Notes: a model not told the origin generated them from the letters alone. A stretch of 64,000 bases of DNA from Micromonospora chaiyaphumensis (GCF_900091435.1 NZ_FMCS01000006.1:274057-338056), one strand, 5' to 3'. Positions 19,421-28,487 are shown, counted from the stretch's first letter. Program-made: numbers and translations.

Positions 19421-19654
19421 ATGAGCGACGACGAGCAGGTGGGCGACGCCTCCGGCAAGGGCGGCCGCCTGATGGGCTGGGTGTTCCGCAACCTGGCCGG
19501 CCCCTCCCAGGTGCAGGGCGCCGTGCAGGGCGGCTCACGGCTGGCCCGCGAGGCCTGGAAGCAGGACCTGGAGCGCCGCAAGCAGTGGAGCCGCGAGCAG
19601 CGGGAGCTCAAGCGCGCCCGGCGCGAGGCACGCCGCGCCGACCGTCAGCCGTAG
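19421..19654 (+). CDS. Small highly charged hypothetical protein
   Basis: 77 residues from ATG 19421 (GGAGAGGG upstream). The N-terminus is acidic (MSDDEQVGDASGKGG), the C-terminal 35 residues are an Arg/Lys/Glu-rich helix (QDLERRKQWSREQRELKRAR). No family recognised. Divergent from the MarR gene behind the shared palindrome, so it may be a regulon member; overlaps the end of the convergent dciA-like gene by 10 bases. Confidence 0.55.
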   Translation: MSDDEQVGDASGKGGRLMGWVFRNLAGPSQVQGAVQGGSRLAREAWKQDLERRKQWSREQRELKRARREARRADRQP

Positions 19655-20259
19655 GTGTCGCGCGGGCCGCGGCCCCGCACCCGGCGCGGGCCGCGCGACC
19701 ACGAGGGCGCGGCCGGACCGTGGATGTGCAGCTTGCGCACCACGTTGTGGCCCACCTCGCTGGCGATCTGCTTGAGCAGCGAGCCGGCGAGCAGCCGCAG
19801 CTGGGTGGCCCACGCCGTCGAGCGGGCCTCCACGGTCAGCTCGCCGTTCTCCAGCTTCACCGGGCGGCTGTGCTGCGCCACGTCCGGCCCGACCACCCGC
19901 TCCCATGCGCCGAAGACCGTCGCCTCGGCCGCCGGCTGCTGCCAGCCGCGCGCCTTCACCAGCTTGTCCAGCACCGCGCCGAGCGGCTGCGGGTCGCGCG
20001 GATCCGGCCCCGGGCCGGAGTAGCCGCGCAACCGCTTCTCCCCGTCGCCACGGATCGCGCTACGCCGACGGGTGCCGGCCGCCGCCTGCCGACGGGCCTT
20101 CGCCGCGTCCAGCACCGCCCGGGCCAGCTCCGGCCCGGACGCACCCTCCGGCAGGTCCGCGCCGGCCGCACCGCCCGCCTTCGCTTCCGGCCCCTCCGGG
20201 GTACGCCCACCGCGTCCCGGCCCCAGCCGTGCGGGCGGGAGCTGCACCTCATCCGACAC
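19645..20259 (-). CDS. dciA: DUF721 / DciA family replication protein
   Basis: 204 residues. After a disordered basic head, residues 95-175 form the DUF721 domain: LGAVLDKLVKARGWQQPAAE, VFGAWERVVGPDVAQHSRPV, ENGELTVEARSTAWATQLRLL. DciA proteins recruit or load the replicative helicase DnaB in bacteria without DnaC. Its GTG start overlaps the recF stop by 11 bases, the usual coupling in actinobacteria. Confidence 0.88.
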   Translation of the reverse strand: MSDEVQLPPARLGPGRGGRTPEGPEAKAGGAAGADLPEGASGPELARAVLDAAKARRQAAAGTRRRSAIRGDGEKRLRGYSGPGPDPRDPQPLGAVLDKLVKARGWQQPAAEATVFGAWERVVGPDVAQHSRPVKLENGELTVEARSTAWATQLRLLAGSLLKQIASEVGHNVVRKLHIHGPAAPSWSRGPRRVRGRGPRDTYG

Positions 20260-21382
20260 GGCGTACCGTCCCCTCGCCCACCGCGTACCGGGTGCCCCGC
20301 AGGGTCGCCGGCACGTCGTCGTCCACCGCGCAGGTCACCAGGAGCTGGCTCGCGCCGCCCACCAGCTCGGCCAGCCGCTCCCGACGGCCGGCGTCCAGCT
20401 CGGCGAAGACGTCGTCCAGCACCAGCACCGGCTCGATCCCGTCGGCGCGCAGCAGGTCGTACCCGGCCAGCCGCAGCGCCAGCGCGTACGACCAGGACTC
20501 GCCGTGGCTGGCGTAGCCCTTGGCGGGCAGCGGGCCGAGGGTCAGCGCCAGGTCGTCCCGGTGCGGACCGACCAGCGTGGTGCCCCGCTCGACCTCCGCC
20601 GACCGGTTCGCGGTCAGCGCGGCGGCGAGCGCCTCGACCAGCGCCGCCCGGTCGGTGGTCGCCTCGGGCAGCTCCACCGACGGCCGGTACGCGATCCCCG
20701 CCGCCCCCCGGCCCGCCGCCACCGCGTCGTACGCCTTCGCCACGTGCGGGGTCAGCGCGGCGACCAGCTCCAGCCGGCCGGCGAGCAGCTCCGCCCCGTG
20801 GTGTGCCAGGTGGGTGTCCCAGACGGCGAGGGTGGACAGGTCCCCACCCCGCGAGCCGCCCGTCTTCCGGGCCAGGTACGCCGTCCGCAGCAGCGCGTTG
20901 CGCTGCTTGACCACCCGCTCGTAGTCGGCGCGCACCCCGGCGTACCGGGGCTGGCGGGTGACCAGCAGGTCGTCCAGGTAGCGGCGGCGCTCGGCCGGAT
21001 CCCCGCGGACCAGTTCCAGGTCCTCCGGGGCGAAGAGCACCAGCCGCAGCGCGCCGAGCACGTCCCGGGCGCGGCGGGCCGGGGAGCGGCCCAGCCGGGC
21101 CCGGTTGGCCTTGCCCGGGACGATCTCCAGCTCGACCAGCAGCTCCCGGCCCTCGTGCACCACCGCGCAGCGGATCACCGCCGAGGTGGCGCCCATCCGG
21201 ACCAGCGGGGCGTCCGTGGCGACGCGGTGCGAGTCCAGGGTCGCCACGTAGCCCAACGCCTCGACCAGGTTGGTCTTGCCGACGCCGTTGGCGCCGACCA
21301 GCACGTTCGGGCCCGGCTCCAGGTCGACGCCGACCCGCTCGTAGGAGCGGAAGTCGACAAGTTCGAGCCGGCGGACGTACAC
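20249..21382 (-). CDS. recF: DNA replication and repair protein RecF
   Basis: 377-residue SMC-like ATPase that helps load RecA at gapped DNA. Walker A G30-A-N-G-V-G-K-T37, the ABC-type signature before Walker B, and Walker B VLVLDDVFAELD near 315. Opens with YVRRLELVDFRSYE, the RecF hallmark. GTG start. It follows gnd by 16 bases and overlaps dciA by 11, so gnd-recF-dciA form one unit. Confidence 0.97.
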   Translation of the reverse strand: MYVRRLELVDFRSYERVGVDLEPGPNVLVGANGVGKTNLVEALGYVATLDSHRVATDAPLVRMGATSAVIRCAVVHEGRELLVELEIVPGKANRARLGRSPARRARDVLGALRLVLFAPEDLELVRGDPAERRRYLDDLLVTRQPRYAGVRADYERVVKQRNALLRTAYLARKTGGSRGGDLSTLAVWDTHLAHHGAELLAGRLELVAALTPHVAKAYDAVAAGRGAAGIAYRPSVELPEATTDRAALVEALAAALTANRSAEVERGTTLVGPHRDDLALTLGPLPAKGYASHGESWSYALALRLAGYDLLRADGIEPVLVLDDVFAELDAGRRERLAELVGGASQLLVTCAVDDDVPATLRGTRYAVGEGTVRRVG

Positions 21383-21398
21383 AGGCTGTGGATGCCGG

Positions 21399-22271
21399 TC
21401 AGCGCTTGCGGACGGCGTGCCCGCCGAACTGCTGGCGCAGCGCGGCGACGGCCTTCATGGCGGGCGAGTCGTCCTGCCGCGAGGCGAACCGGGCGAACAG
21501 CGAGGCGGTGATGACGTTCAGCGGGACGGCCAGCCGGACCGCCTCGTCGACCGTCCAGCGGCCCTCGCCGGTGTCCTCGGTGTAGCCGCTCAGCTCGGCC
21601 AGCTCCGGGTCCTCGTCGAGCGCCCGATCGAGCAGGTCGAGCAGCCAGGACCGGACCACGGTGCCCTCGCGCCAGGACTTGAAGACGCCCGGCACGTTGG
21701 TCACCAGCTCGGAGGCGGCCAGCAGCTCGTAGCCCTCGGCGTAGGCGTGCATCAGGCCGTACTCGATGCCGTTGTGCACCATCTTGGCGTAGTGGCCGGC
21801 GCCGACGGGACCGGCGTGCACGAAGCCGAACTCGCCCTCGGGCTTGAGCGCCTCGAAGATCGGCATCAGCCGCCCGACGTGCTCCTGTGCGCCACCGACC
21901 ATCAGGGCGTAGCCGTTCTGCTTGCCCCAGACGCCGCCGGAGACGCCGACGTCGATGTAGCCGATGCCCTGCTCGTTGAGGCGCTCGGCGCGCGGGGCGT
22001 CGTCGCTGAACCGCGAGTTGCCGCCGTCGATGATGATGTCGCCCTCGCCGAGGACGCCGGCGAGCTCGTCGATGGTGGCGTCGGTGACGCCGGCCGGGAC
22101 CATCACCCAGACCGCGCGGGGCGACTCCAGCTTGTCGGCCAGCTCCGCGAGGCTCGCGACGTCGCTCAGCTCCGCGTTGCGGTCGTAACCGACCACCTCG
22201 TGACCGGCGGCGCGCAACCGCTCGCGCATGTTGCCGCCCATCCGGCCGAGTCCTACCAGGCCGAGCTGCAT
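21399..22271 (-). CDS. gnd: 6-phosphogluconate dehydrogenase, short decarboxylating type
   Basis: Oxidises 6-phosphogluconate to ribulose-5-phosphate and CO2 in the pentose phosphate pathway. 290 residues, the short tetrameric Gnd type rather than the 470-residue dimer. N-terminal Rossmann motif GLGRMGGNM at 7-15, substrate site VSGGVWGKQNGYALM, and the catalytic Lys in GAGHYAKMVHNGIEYG. Its position between dnaN and recF is a known actinomycete arrangement. Cofactor preference not certain. Confidence 0.93.
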   Translation of the reverse strand: MQLGLVGLGRMGGNMRERLRAAGHEVVGYDRNAELSDVASLAELADKLESPRAVWVMVPAGVTDATIDELAGVLGEGDIIIDGGNSRFSDDAPRAERLNEQGIGYIDVGVSGGVWGKQNGYALMVGGAQEHVGRLMPIFEALKPEGEFGFVHAGPVGAGHYAKMVHNGIEYGLMHAYAEGYELLAASELVTNVPGVFKSWREGTVVRSWLLDLLDRALDEDPELAELSGYTEDTGEGRWTVDEAVRLAVPLNVITASLFARFASRQDDSPAMKAVAALRQQFGGHAVRKR

Positions 22272-22311
22272 CTGCTCCTACCTCCGTACGTCTGGGTGGT
22301 GCTGCCGTCGA

Positions 22312-23445
22312 TCAGCGGGACACGCGGATCGGCATGATGAGGTACCGGTACCCCGGGATGACCTCGCCATCCTCGCCCGCGGGCGAAATCACCGCGGGCT
22401 TGAAGGCGTCGACGAACGCCAGCTGGGCGTGCTGGGCGCCCAGGTTGGTCAGGCCGTCGATGAGGTACTGCGGGTTGAAGCCGATGGTCAGCGGGTCACC
22501 CGTGAAGGTCGCCTCCATGGCCTCGCTGGCCCGGGCCTCCTCGGTGCCGCCGGCCTCGACCACCAGGCCGTCGGAGCTGAAGCTGAGCAGCACCGGGGTG
22601 GTCCGCTCGGCGACCAGTGCCACGCGCTTGACCACCTCGATGAGCGTGGCGACCGGGACCCGGGCCTCGGCGTTGTGGTTGGCCGGGAAGAGCGAGCGCA
22701 CCGGCGGGTAGTTGGCCCCGTCGAGCAGCCGGCTGGTGGTCCGGCGGGTGCCGCCGGAGAAGCCGATCATGCCCTCGCCGGCACCACCCTGGGAGAGCGC
22801 CATGGTCACGTGACCGCCGAGCGGGCCGAGGGCCTTGGCGGTGTCGTGCAGCGTGCGGGCCGGCACCAGCGCGTTGAGGCTGATCTCCGGGTCGTCCGGG
22901 TTCCACGCCATCTCGCGCAGGGCGAGGCGGTAGCGGTCGGTGGCGAGCATCGCCAGCGTGCTGCCGGACAGCTCGATCCGGACACCGGTCATCATCGGCA
23001 GCGTCTCGTCGCGACCGGCGGCCACGGCCACCTGGGCCACCGCGGCGGCGAAGGCGGCCGCGTCGACCGTGCCGGCGCTCTCCGGCATCTCCGGAAGGGT
23101 CGGGTAGTCCTCGACCGGCATGGTCGGCAGGGTGAATCGCGCACTGCCGCAGACCAGTTCCAGGTGCGCGCCGACGGCGGCGATGTCCACCGGCTTGGCC
23201 GGGAGCGCCTTGGTGATCTCGGCGAGCAGCCGGCCGGAGACCAGGGCGGCGCCGTCGGCGTCACCCTGTACCTCGACGGTGACCTGGCTGGAGACCTCGT
23301 AGTCGAAGCCGGAGACCTGGAGGTTGCCGTCGGTGACGCGGAGCATCACCCCGGCCAGCACCGGAACGGAAGGTCGGTTGGGCAGGCTCTTGGCGGTCCA
23401 CGCGACCGCCTCGGCGAGCGCGTCGCGCTCCACTCGGAACTTCAT
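22312..23445 (-). CDS. dnaN: DNA polymerase III sliding clamp
   Basis: The beta clamp that tethers the polymerase to DNA; 377 residues in three similar domains. It starts MKFRVERDALAEAVAWTAKS and ends YRYLIMPIRVS, both family hallmarks. The ATG at 23445 has GGAGG five bases upstream and is chosen over a 59-codon longer frame that would run into oriC. First gene after the origin on this side; gnd follows 40 bases later. Confidence 0.98.
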   Translation of the reverse strand: MKFRVERDALAEAVAWTAKSLPNRPSVPVLAGVMLRVTDGNLQVSGFDYEVSSQVTVEVQGDADGAALVSGRLLAEITKALPAKPVDIAAVGAHLELVCGSARFTLPTMPVEDYPTLPEMPESAGTVDAAAFAAAVAQVAVAAGRDETLPMMTGVRIELSGSTLAMLATDRYRLALREMAWNPDDPEISLNALVPARTLHDTAKALGPLGGHVTMALSQGGAGEGMIGFSGGTRRTTSRLLDGANYPPVRSLFPANHNAEARVPVATLIEVVKRVALVAERTTPVLLSFSSDGLVVEAGGTEEARASEAMEATFTGDPLTIGFNPQYLIDGLTNLGAQHAQLAFVDAFKPAVISPAGEDGEVIPGYRYLIMPIRVSR

Positions 23446-24157
23446 CAATGCCTCCGCGTCGACGTCAGCGACAACTCTCTCATGCCGACCGCTGCCACCC
23501 GTCCCGCCCGACCGTGCGGGTACCCATCGCACCTTAGGGCGCGTGGGCATCGGCTGTGCGCCCGACCCCGTGGATCCAGGTGCCCGGGCGACTGCCGGCG
23601 GCAGTGCTCCGGCCCGATCCACAGGAAGTCCAACGGTGATGATTGGTTTTTGTTGTTTAGAAGAGATAACTCATCGTCTTCATCGCACCTGTGCAAACTG
23701 TGGAGAACCGCCGTCCGCGCAGGTCAGACAGGTTATCCACCGGTGGTTTCGCTGTGGAGAACCAGGGGTACAACCCGTGTCCCGGTCCACAGCCGTCGCC
23801 GGCCGCCGGGTTTTCCACGGCTGTCCACCGGTTGTCCACCGCTAATCCACCGGGTTTCTCCCCAGTGTTGTGGACGGCGCCGACGGCGTCGACCGTCGTC
23901 ATCCCCAGAACCTTCAACAGCTCGCCCACAGGCCGACCGTCGTCGGTGGACAACGAGACCGTTGTCCCCAGGCGTCCACAGCGTCGTCCCCAGAGGTTGT
24001 CCACAGTCTGTGGGTAACCGGACGGGGACCGAGCGTGGTTTTCCACCGTCTGTGGAACAGGGGATGTGGACAACCGGGTCGAGGTGTGGATGAACACGAC
24101 TCTGATCCTGGGCCCTGCACCGGGTCGAGGGTCAAGCGCGGGGCGTACACCGGCACG
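23446..24157. other. oriC: Chromosomal replication origin oriC
   Basis: Gene-free region between dnaN and dnaA with about 18 to 20 DnaA-box-like 9-mers between 23699 and 24093 in both orientations. Perfect TTGTCCACA occurs at 23997-24005 (plus) and 24065-24073 (minus). One-mismatch boxes include 23733-23741, 23832-23840, 23945-23953, 23962-23970, 24009-24017 and 24085-24093; weaker ones fill the gaps. The crowding of many degenerate boxes is the known style of Streptomyces-type origins. Forms the divide between the two replichores. Confidence 0.93.
23636..23685. other. AT-rich stretch, candidate duplex unwinding element
   Basis: About two thirds A+T over 50 bases (contains GGTTTTTGTTGTTTAG and GAGATAAC), a sharp contrast to the rest of the window, at the dnaN edge of the DnaA-box field. 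Location and composition suit the initial melting site. Confidence 0.6.
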
Positions 24158-24186
24158 AAAAAGCCCGGCCGGTGGTCCGGCCGGGC
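24158..24186 (-). terminator. Rho-independent terminator of dnaA
   Basis: Perfect 10-base stem GCCCGGCCGG (24163-24172) and complement (24177-24186) with loop TGGT; on the minus strand it is followed by TTTTT (24158-24162). It lies 20 bases after the dnaA stop and keeps dnaA transcription out of oriC. Confidence 0.85.
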
Positions 24187-24205
24187 ATCGCGGTTCGCGT
24201 ACGGA

Positions 24206-26041
24206 TCAGGTGGTCTGCTTGATCCGGTTGGTCAGCTCGGCGATCTGGTTGTAGAGCGAGCGCCGCTCCGCCATCTGCTGGCGGATCTTCCGGTCGGCGT
24301 GCATGACGGTGGTGTGGTCCCGGCCGCCGAACGCCTGCCCGATCCGGGGCAGCGACAGGTCGGTCAACTCCCGGCACAGGTACATGGCCACCTGGCGGGC
24401 GTTGACGAGCACCCGGGACCGCGAATGGCCGCGCAGGTCCTCCAGGCTCACCCCGAAGTAGTCCGCCGTGGAGACCATGATCTGGTCGGCGGTGATCTCC
24501 GGGCCGGCGCCGTCCGGGATGAAGTCCCGCAGCACCTCCTCGGCCAGCGACAGCTCCACCGACGAGCGGGTGAGGCTGGCGAACGCGGTGACCCGGATCA
24601 GCGCGCCCTCGAGTTCCCGGATGGAGTTCGACACCCGGGAGGCGATGAACTCCAGCACGTCCGGCGGGGCGAACAGCCGCTCCTGCGCCGCCTTCTTCTG
24701 CAGGATCGCGATCCGCGTCTCCAGGTCCGGCGGCTGGATGTCGGCGAGCAGACCCCACTCGAACCGCGTCCGCAGCCGGTCCTCCAGCGTCGCCAGCTGC
24801 TTCGGCGAGCGGTCGGACGTGATCACGATCTGCTTGTTGGCGTTGTGCAGGGTGTTGAAGGTGTGGAAGAACTCCTCCTGGGTCCGTTCCCGGTTCTCCA
24901 GGAACTGGATGTCGTCGATCAGGAGGATGTCGACGTCACGGTAGCGGCGCTGGAACGCGCTGGTCTTGTCGTCGCGCAGCGAGTTGATGAAGTCGTTCGT
25001 GAACTCCTCGGTCGAGACGTACCGGACCGAGCGGGCGTTGCCCAGCGTCGTGGCGTAGTGCCCGATGGCGTGCAGCAAATGGGTCTTGCCCAGCCCGGAA
25101 CTGCCGTAGATGAAGAGCGGGTTGTACGCCTTCGCCGGCGACTCGGCCACCGCGACGCTCGCCGCGTGGGCGAAGCGGTTCGACGAGCCGATGACGAACG
25201 TCTCGAACATGTACTTCGGGTTGAGCCGGTTGCCGCCGCTCTCCGCGCCGCTGGGCATCCGCCGGTCGGGCTGGCCGCCCGGGCGGTGGTCCGGGCCGCC
25301 GCGGCCGGGACCGCTGTCGGTGGCGCCGTCCCGGGGCAGGCCTCGCAGCGGCGCAACGTCGGCCCGCCCGGGCGCCTCCCGGTAGCGGGGCTCGTAGCCG
25401 CCGGCGTTGGGGGCGGACGGTTCGACCCGGGGCGGCTCGTCGAAGGCCCGGCGCTCGGGGGCGGCGCGCAGCGGCTCGGCGAAGGCGGCGCTGAACAGCG
25501 TGTCCTGCCCGTCCCGACTGGCCGGGATGAGCTGCGGCCGGTTGCCGTCGGCGGTGCGCTGCCGGGGGGCCGGCTCCTCGACGGGCGGCTCCGGACGCGG
25601 ATCCGCGTAGGCGGGGACCTCCGGCCGGGCCGGGGGGAAGCCCAGCCCCGGGAAGCCGGGCGCGGCGTCGGCCGGGCCGGGCTGGTCGAAGCCGGCGAGC
25701 AGGTCCGCGGGGCCGTCGGGCTCGGCGACGGGCTCCGGGGTGGCGCGGTAGACGGTGCCGGCCGGGCGGCCGCCCGGGTCCTCGGCGACGCGCACCGTGA
25801 CGGCGACCTGGATGGGCCGGCCGAGCCGGCGGCTCAACGCCTCGGTGATGGCCGGGCGGAGGCGGGACTCGATCACGTCCCGGGTGAAGGCGTCCGGCAC
25901 CGAGAGCAGCGCGGTGTCCTCGACGATCGCCCGGAGCCGGGTCAGCCGGAGGTACGCCCGCTGTTGCGCGGAGATGATCTCGTCGGCGAGCTCGTCGGTC
26001 GTCGCCGTCCACACCGCGGCAAGGTCGTTCGCTCCGGTCAC
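24206..26041 (-). CDS. dnaA: Chromosomal replication initiator DnaA
   Basis: Binds DnaA boxes and melts oriC; 611 residues, long as in other filamentous actinomycetes. Domain I about 1-90, then a Pro/Gly/Arg-rich domain II of about 170 residues, domain III AAA+ from NPKYMFETFVIG with Walker A G313-S-S-G-L-G-K319-T, Walker B ILLIDDIQFL, and domain IV with the box-reading signature DHTTVMHADRK from residue 575. GTG start with AGGGGGTGG upstream. Divergent from rpmH; two DnaA boxes sit in its leader. Confidence 0.99.
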   Translation of the reverse strand: MTGANDLAAVWTATTDELADEIISAQQRAYLRLTRLRAIVEDTALLSVPDAFTRDVIESRLRPAITEALSRRLGRPIQVAVTVRVAEDPGGRPAGTVYRATPEPVAEPDGPADLLAGFDQPGPADAAPGFPGLGFPPARPEVPAYADPRPEPPVEEPAPRQRTADGNRPQLIPASRDGQDTLFSAAFAEPLRAAPERRAFDEPPRVEPSAPNAGGYEPRYREAPGRADVAPLRGLPRDGATDSGPGRGGPDHRPGGQPDRRMPSGAESGGNRLNPKYMFETFVIGSSNRFAHAASVAVAESPAKAYNPLFIYGSSGLGKTHLLHAIGHYATTLGNARSVRYVSTEEFTNDFINSLRDDKTSAFQRRYRDVDILLIDDIQFLENRERTQEEFFHTFNTLHNANKQIVITSDRSPKQLATLEDRLRTRFEWGLLADIQPPDLETRIAILQKKAAQERLFAPPDVLEFIASRVSNSIRELEGALIRVTAFASLTRSSVELSLAEEVLRDFIPDGAGPEITADQIMVSTADYFGVSLEDLRGHSRSRVLVNARQVAMYLCRELTDLSLPRIGQAFGGRDHTTVMHADRKIRQQMAERRSLYNQIAELTNRIKQTT

Positions 26042-26095
26042 CGTCGTGCCACCCCCTCGCCTCTCCTCACGCCCGCCCGGACGGCTGACCGGTCG

Positions 26096-26115
26096 TCATC
26101 CACAAGTTATCCACA
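26096..26115 (+). promoter_or_regulatory. Two DnaA boxes in the dnaA leader
   Basis: TCATCCACA (26096-26104, one mismatch) and a perfect TTATCCACA (26107-26115), 55 to 75 bases upstream of the dnaA start. The site suits negative autoregulation of dnaA, as known in other bacteria; not shown here. Confidence 0.65.
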
Positions 26116-26281
26116 GCCTGTGTACCGACCGATTGTGGCCGCCCACCGGACGCGGGTCGGACCTGCCCCCTGGTTCCCGGAGGCGCTGAAGCGGGTTCAC
26201 CGTGCCGAACGATTCACTACCTTGTCCGGTCTTGCCGGTCGGCGACAAACCCAGGACCCCCGACGCCGACCGCAATCGGGC

Positions 26282-26311
26282 ACGCTAACAGCGCGGACCC
26301 CGCGCCATCAA
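26282..26311 (-). promoter_or_regulatory. Candidate dnaA promoter
   Basis: On the minus strand TTGATG (26306-26311), an 18-base spacer, and TAGCGT (26282-26287), a fair match to a housekeeping-sigma promoter, about 240 bases before the dnaA start. Predicted by eye only. Confidence 0.4.
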
Positions 26312-26400
26312 CCGTCGACACCGGGGCAGCCTTGTCAACATCAGTGAAAACCGCCCCTTCGGTCGCGCTTCCGGCGCTGGTCACGGACCGGGTGTGAGGT

Positions 26401-26428
26401 TTGACGGTCATTGCCCCCTGCGTAGGCT
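26401..26428 (+). promoter_or_regulatory. Candidate rpmH promoter
   Basis: TTGACG (26401-26406), 16-base spacer, TAGGCT (26423-26428), matching the TTGAC-n-TAGgcT form of actinomycete housekeeping promoters; leader of about 180 bases to rpmH. Divergent from the dnaA promoter candidate. Confidence 0.6.
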
Positions 26429-26614
26429 GGAGGGGCTGCTCTGTCGCCCTCTGCTAGGGTGATGGGTGCTTGCTGTCCGCGGTCATCTCCCCGCACCGCC
26501 GGGGCCCCGCGCCGCCGGGCAGCACCGATCGGAGGCCACCGTAGCGGTGGCCTGGACCACCACACGACCCCGGGCGATCCCCCGCGCGGGGCGTACGACA
26601 ACGGAGAGCCTGAC

Positions 26615-26752
26615 GTGAGCAAGCGCACCTACCAGCCGAACAACCGCCGGCGCGCGAAGACCCACGGCTTCCGGCTGCGCATGCGCACCCGTGCCGGCCG
26701 CGCCATCATCTCGACCCGTCGCGCCAAGGGCCGCGCCCGCCTGTCGGCCTGA
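26615..26752 (+). CDS. rpmH: 50S ribosomal protein L34
   Basis: 45-residue, very basic ribosomal protein. Starts SKRTYQPNNRRRAKTHGFR and ends RRAKGRARLSA, the invariant L34 pattern. GTG start with GGAGAG eight bases upstream; a longer in-frame reading from 26459 has no support. First gene of the rpmH-rnpA-yidD-yidC-jag-rsmG unit. Confidence 0.98.
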   Translation: MSKRTYQPNNRRRAKTHGFRLRMRTRAGRAIISTRRAKGRARLSA

Positions 26753-26786
26753 GGCCGACCGGTCCGGTCCGGGGACGTGGGCAGTC

Positions 26787-27200
26787 GTGCTGGCCGCCGC
26801 CGAGCGACTGCGGCGCAGTAGCGACTTCGCCGCAGCGGTCCGGGGTGGCCGACGCGTCGGCCGTGGCGCCGTCGTGGTGCACCTGACCCTTCCCCAGCAG
26901 ACCGGATCCACCGCGACAACCTCGCCGGAGCCGGCGCGGAGCAGCGGTGCGGAGACCTCCGCACCCCGCCGCGCCGGCTTCGTCGTGTCCAAGGCCGTCG
27001 GCAACGCCGTGGTCCGGAACACCGTCCGCCGCCGGCTCCGCCACCTGGTCCGCGAGCGGCTGGCCGACCTGCCCGCCGGCAGCACCCTTGTCGTACGCGC
27101 GCTGCCGCCGGCCGCCCAGGCGTCGTACGCCCGGCTCGGGGCCGACCTGGACGCCGCCCTCGCCGCGGCGCGCTCCCCCCGGGGTCGGCGGTCCCGGTGA
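26787..27200 (+). CDS. rnpA: Ribonuclease P protein component
   Basis: 137-residue protein partner of RNase P RNA in tRNA 5' maturation. Starts at GTG 26787 (LAAAERLRRSSDFAAAVRGG) and has the RNR signature VSKAVGNAVVRNTVRRRLRH. A Ser/Thr/Gly/Pro loop between strands (about 38-58) is longer than usual. The stop overlaps the yidD start in GTGA. 34 bases after rpmH. Confidence 0.95.
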   Translation: MLAAAERLRRSSDFAAAVRGGRRVGRGAVVVHLTLPQQTGSTATTSPEPARSSGAETSAPRRAGFVVSKAVGNAVVRNTVRRRLRHLVRERLADLPAGSTLVVRALPPAAQASYARLGADLDAALAAARSPRGRRSR

Positions 27201-27481
27201 CCGAACACACTGCCGCGCCGCGGCCCACCACCGGTGCCCGCATGCTGCTGGCGCCCATCATCGCGTACCGTCGGTGGATAAGTCCGGCACTGCCGGCCCG
27301 CTGCCGGTTCTACCCGTCGTGCAGTGCCTACGCCGTCGAGGCGGTGTCCCGGCACGGTGCGCTGCGGGGAGCCTGGCTGACGGTCCGGCGGCTGTCGCGC
27401 TGCCACCCCTTCCATCCAGGTGGACACGACCCGGTGCCGGAGCCGGGCGACCGCCGCCGTTCCGACGTGACTGGAGCCTGA
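27197..27481 (+). CDS. yidD: Membrane protein insertion efficiency factor YidD
   Basis: 94 residues. Family core APIIAYRRWISPALPARCRFYP followed by SCSAYAVEAV and HPFHPGGHDPVP; the three Cys (RCRF, SCS, RCHP) are conserved. It assists YidC-dependent insertion at the membrane, an amphipathic inner-face protein. Overlaps rnpA by 4 bases and abuts yidC. Confidence 0.95.
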   Translation: MTEHTAAPRPTTGARMLLAPIIAYRRWISPALPARCRFYPSCSAYAVEAVSRHGALRGAWLTVRRLSRCHPFHPGGHDPVPEPGDRRRSDVTGA

Positions 27482-28480
27482 GTGTTTAGTCTCGACTGGA
27501 TCTACTACGCGATCTCGTGGATCCTGCTGACCTGGCACTCGGCCTGGGACGCCATCGGGGTCTCGGTCGACGCCGTGATCGGCACGAACTGGGCCTGGAT
27601 CCTCTCCATCATCTTCCTGGTGGTCACGGTCCGGGTGATCCTGTTCCCGGTCTTCGTCAAGCAGATCAAGTCGCAGCGGGCCATGCAGGCGCTCCAGCCC
27701 AAGGTCAAGGAGCTGCAGGAGAAGCACAAGGGGGACCGGGAGACGCTCCAGAAGGAGATGATGGAGCTCTACCGGAAGGAAAAGGCCAACCCGCTCATGG
27801 GCTGCCTTCCGATGTTCCTCCAGATCCCGGTCTTCCTCGGCCTGTTCCACACGCTCAAGCGGCTCAACCCCGACAACCAGGGCAAGACCCTGTATGGCTG
27901 GACCGTCGAGCAGTTCAACAGCGCCTCGAACGCGAAGCTCTTCTCCGCCCCGATCTCCGGAAAGTTCGGCTCCACGGCCGCCGAGATGGCGTCGCTCGGC
28001 GCGAACCTCACCACCGTGAAGATCGTCGCCGGCGTGCTGGTCTGCATCATGATCGCCACCACCTACCTGACCAGCCGGCAGATGATCCTCAAGACCGGTT
28101 GGGCGGAGGACCCGCAGCAGCGCATGGTGCAGCGGCTGATGCTCTACGGCATCCCGTTCTCGCTGCTCATCTCGGGCGCAATCTTCCCGATCGGTGTGAT
28201 CATCTACTGGGTCACCAACAACCTCTTCACTCTCGGCCAGCAGCAGTGGGTGCTGCGGAAGTTCCCGCCGCTGGTGCCGCCGAAGAGCAGCACCGCCGGG
28301 AAGGCCACCGGTGGCAAGACCGCCCAGCCGGTCAAGACCGGTGGCCTGCTCGGCCGCAAGACCGCCCAGCCGGCCGTCAAGGCCCCGGCCGCCGCCCCCA
28401 AGGTGGCCGGCCCGAAGCCCGGCGCCAAGCCGGTCAACCCGAAGAAGAGCGGCGGTCGCCCCGCCAAGCGACAGGGCTGA
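27482..28480 (+). CDS. yidC: Membrane protein insertase YidC
   Basis: 332-residue Oxa1-family insertase. Five-helix core: a first membrane helix WAWILSIIFLVVTVRVILFP with the groove Arg, the cytoplasmic hairpin KEKANPLMGCLPMFLQIPV, then helices around 190-210 and 230-270. The tail (270-332) is Lys/Pro/Ala-rich and positively charged, suited to ribosome contact. GTG start directly after the yidD stop. No signal peptide, no Cys lipid site. Confidence 0.96.
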   Translation: MFSLDWIYYAISWILLTWHSAWDAIGVSVDAVIGTNWAWILSIIFLVVTVRVILFPVFVKQIKSQRAMQALQPKVKELQEKHKGDRETLQKEMMELYRKEKANPLMGCLPMFLQIPVFLGLFHTLKRLNPDNQGKTLYGWTVEQFNSASNAKLFSAPISGKFGSTAAEMASLGANLTTVKIVAGVLVCIMIATTYLTSRQMILKTGWAEDPQQRMVQRLMLYGIPFSLLISGAIFPIGVIIYWVTNNLFTLGQQQWVLRKFPPLVPPKSSTAGKATGGKTAQPVKTGGLLGRKTAQPAVKAPAAAPKVAGPKPGAKPVNPKKSGGRPAKRQG

Positions 28481-28487
28481 GCCCGCC

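Noticed and set aside
21387..21395. DnaA-box-like TGTGGATGC just before recF
   Set aside because: Single site with a mismatch in a 16-base gap; not enough to call a regulatory site.
22228..24093. 621-codon plus-strand frame across dnaN and oriC
   Set aside because: Crosses a confirmed gene and the origin; no start signal or domain.
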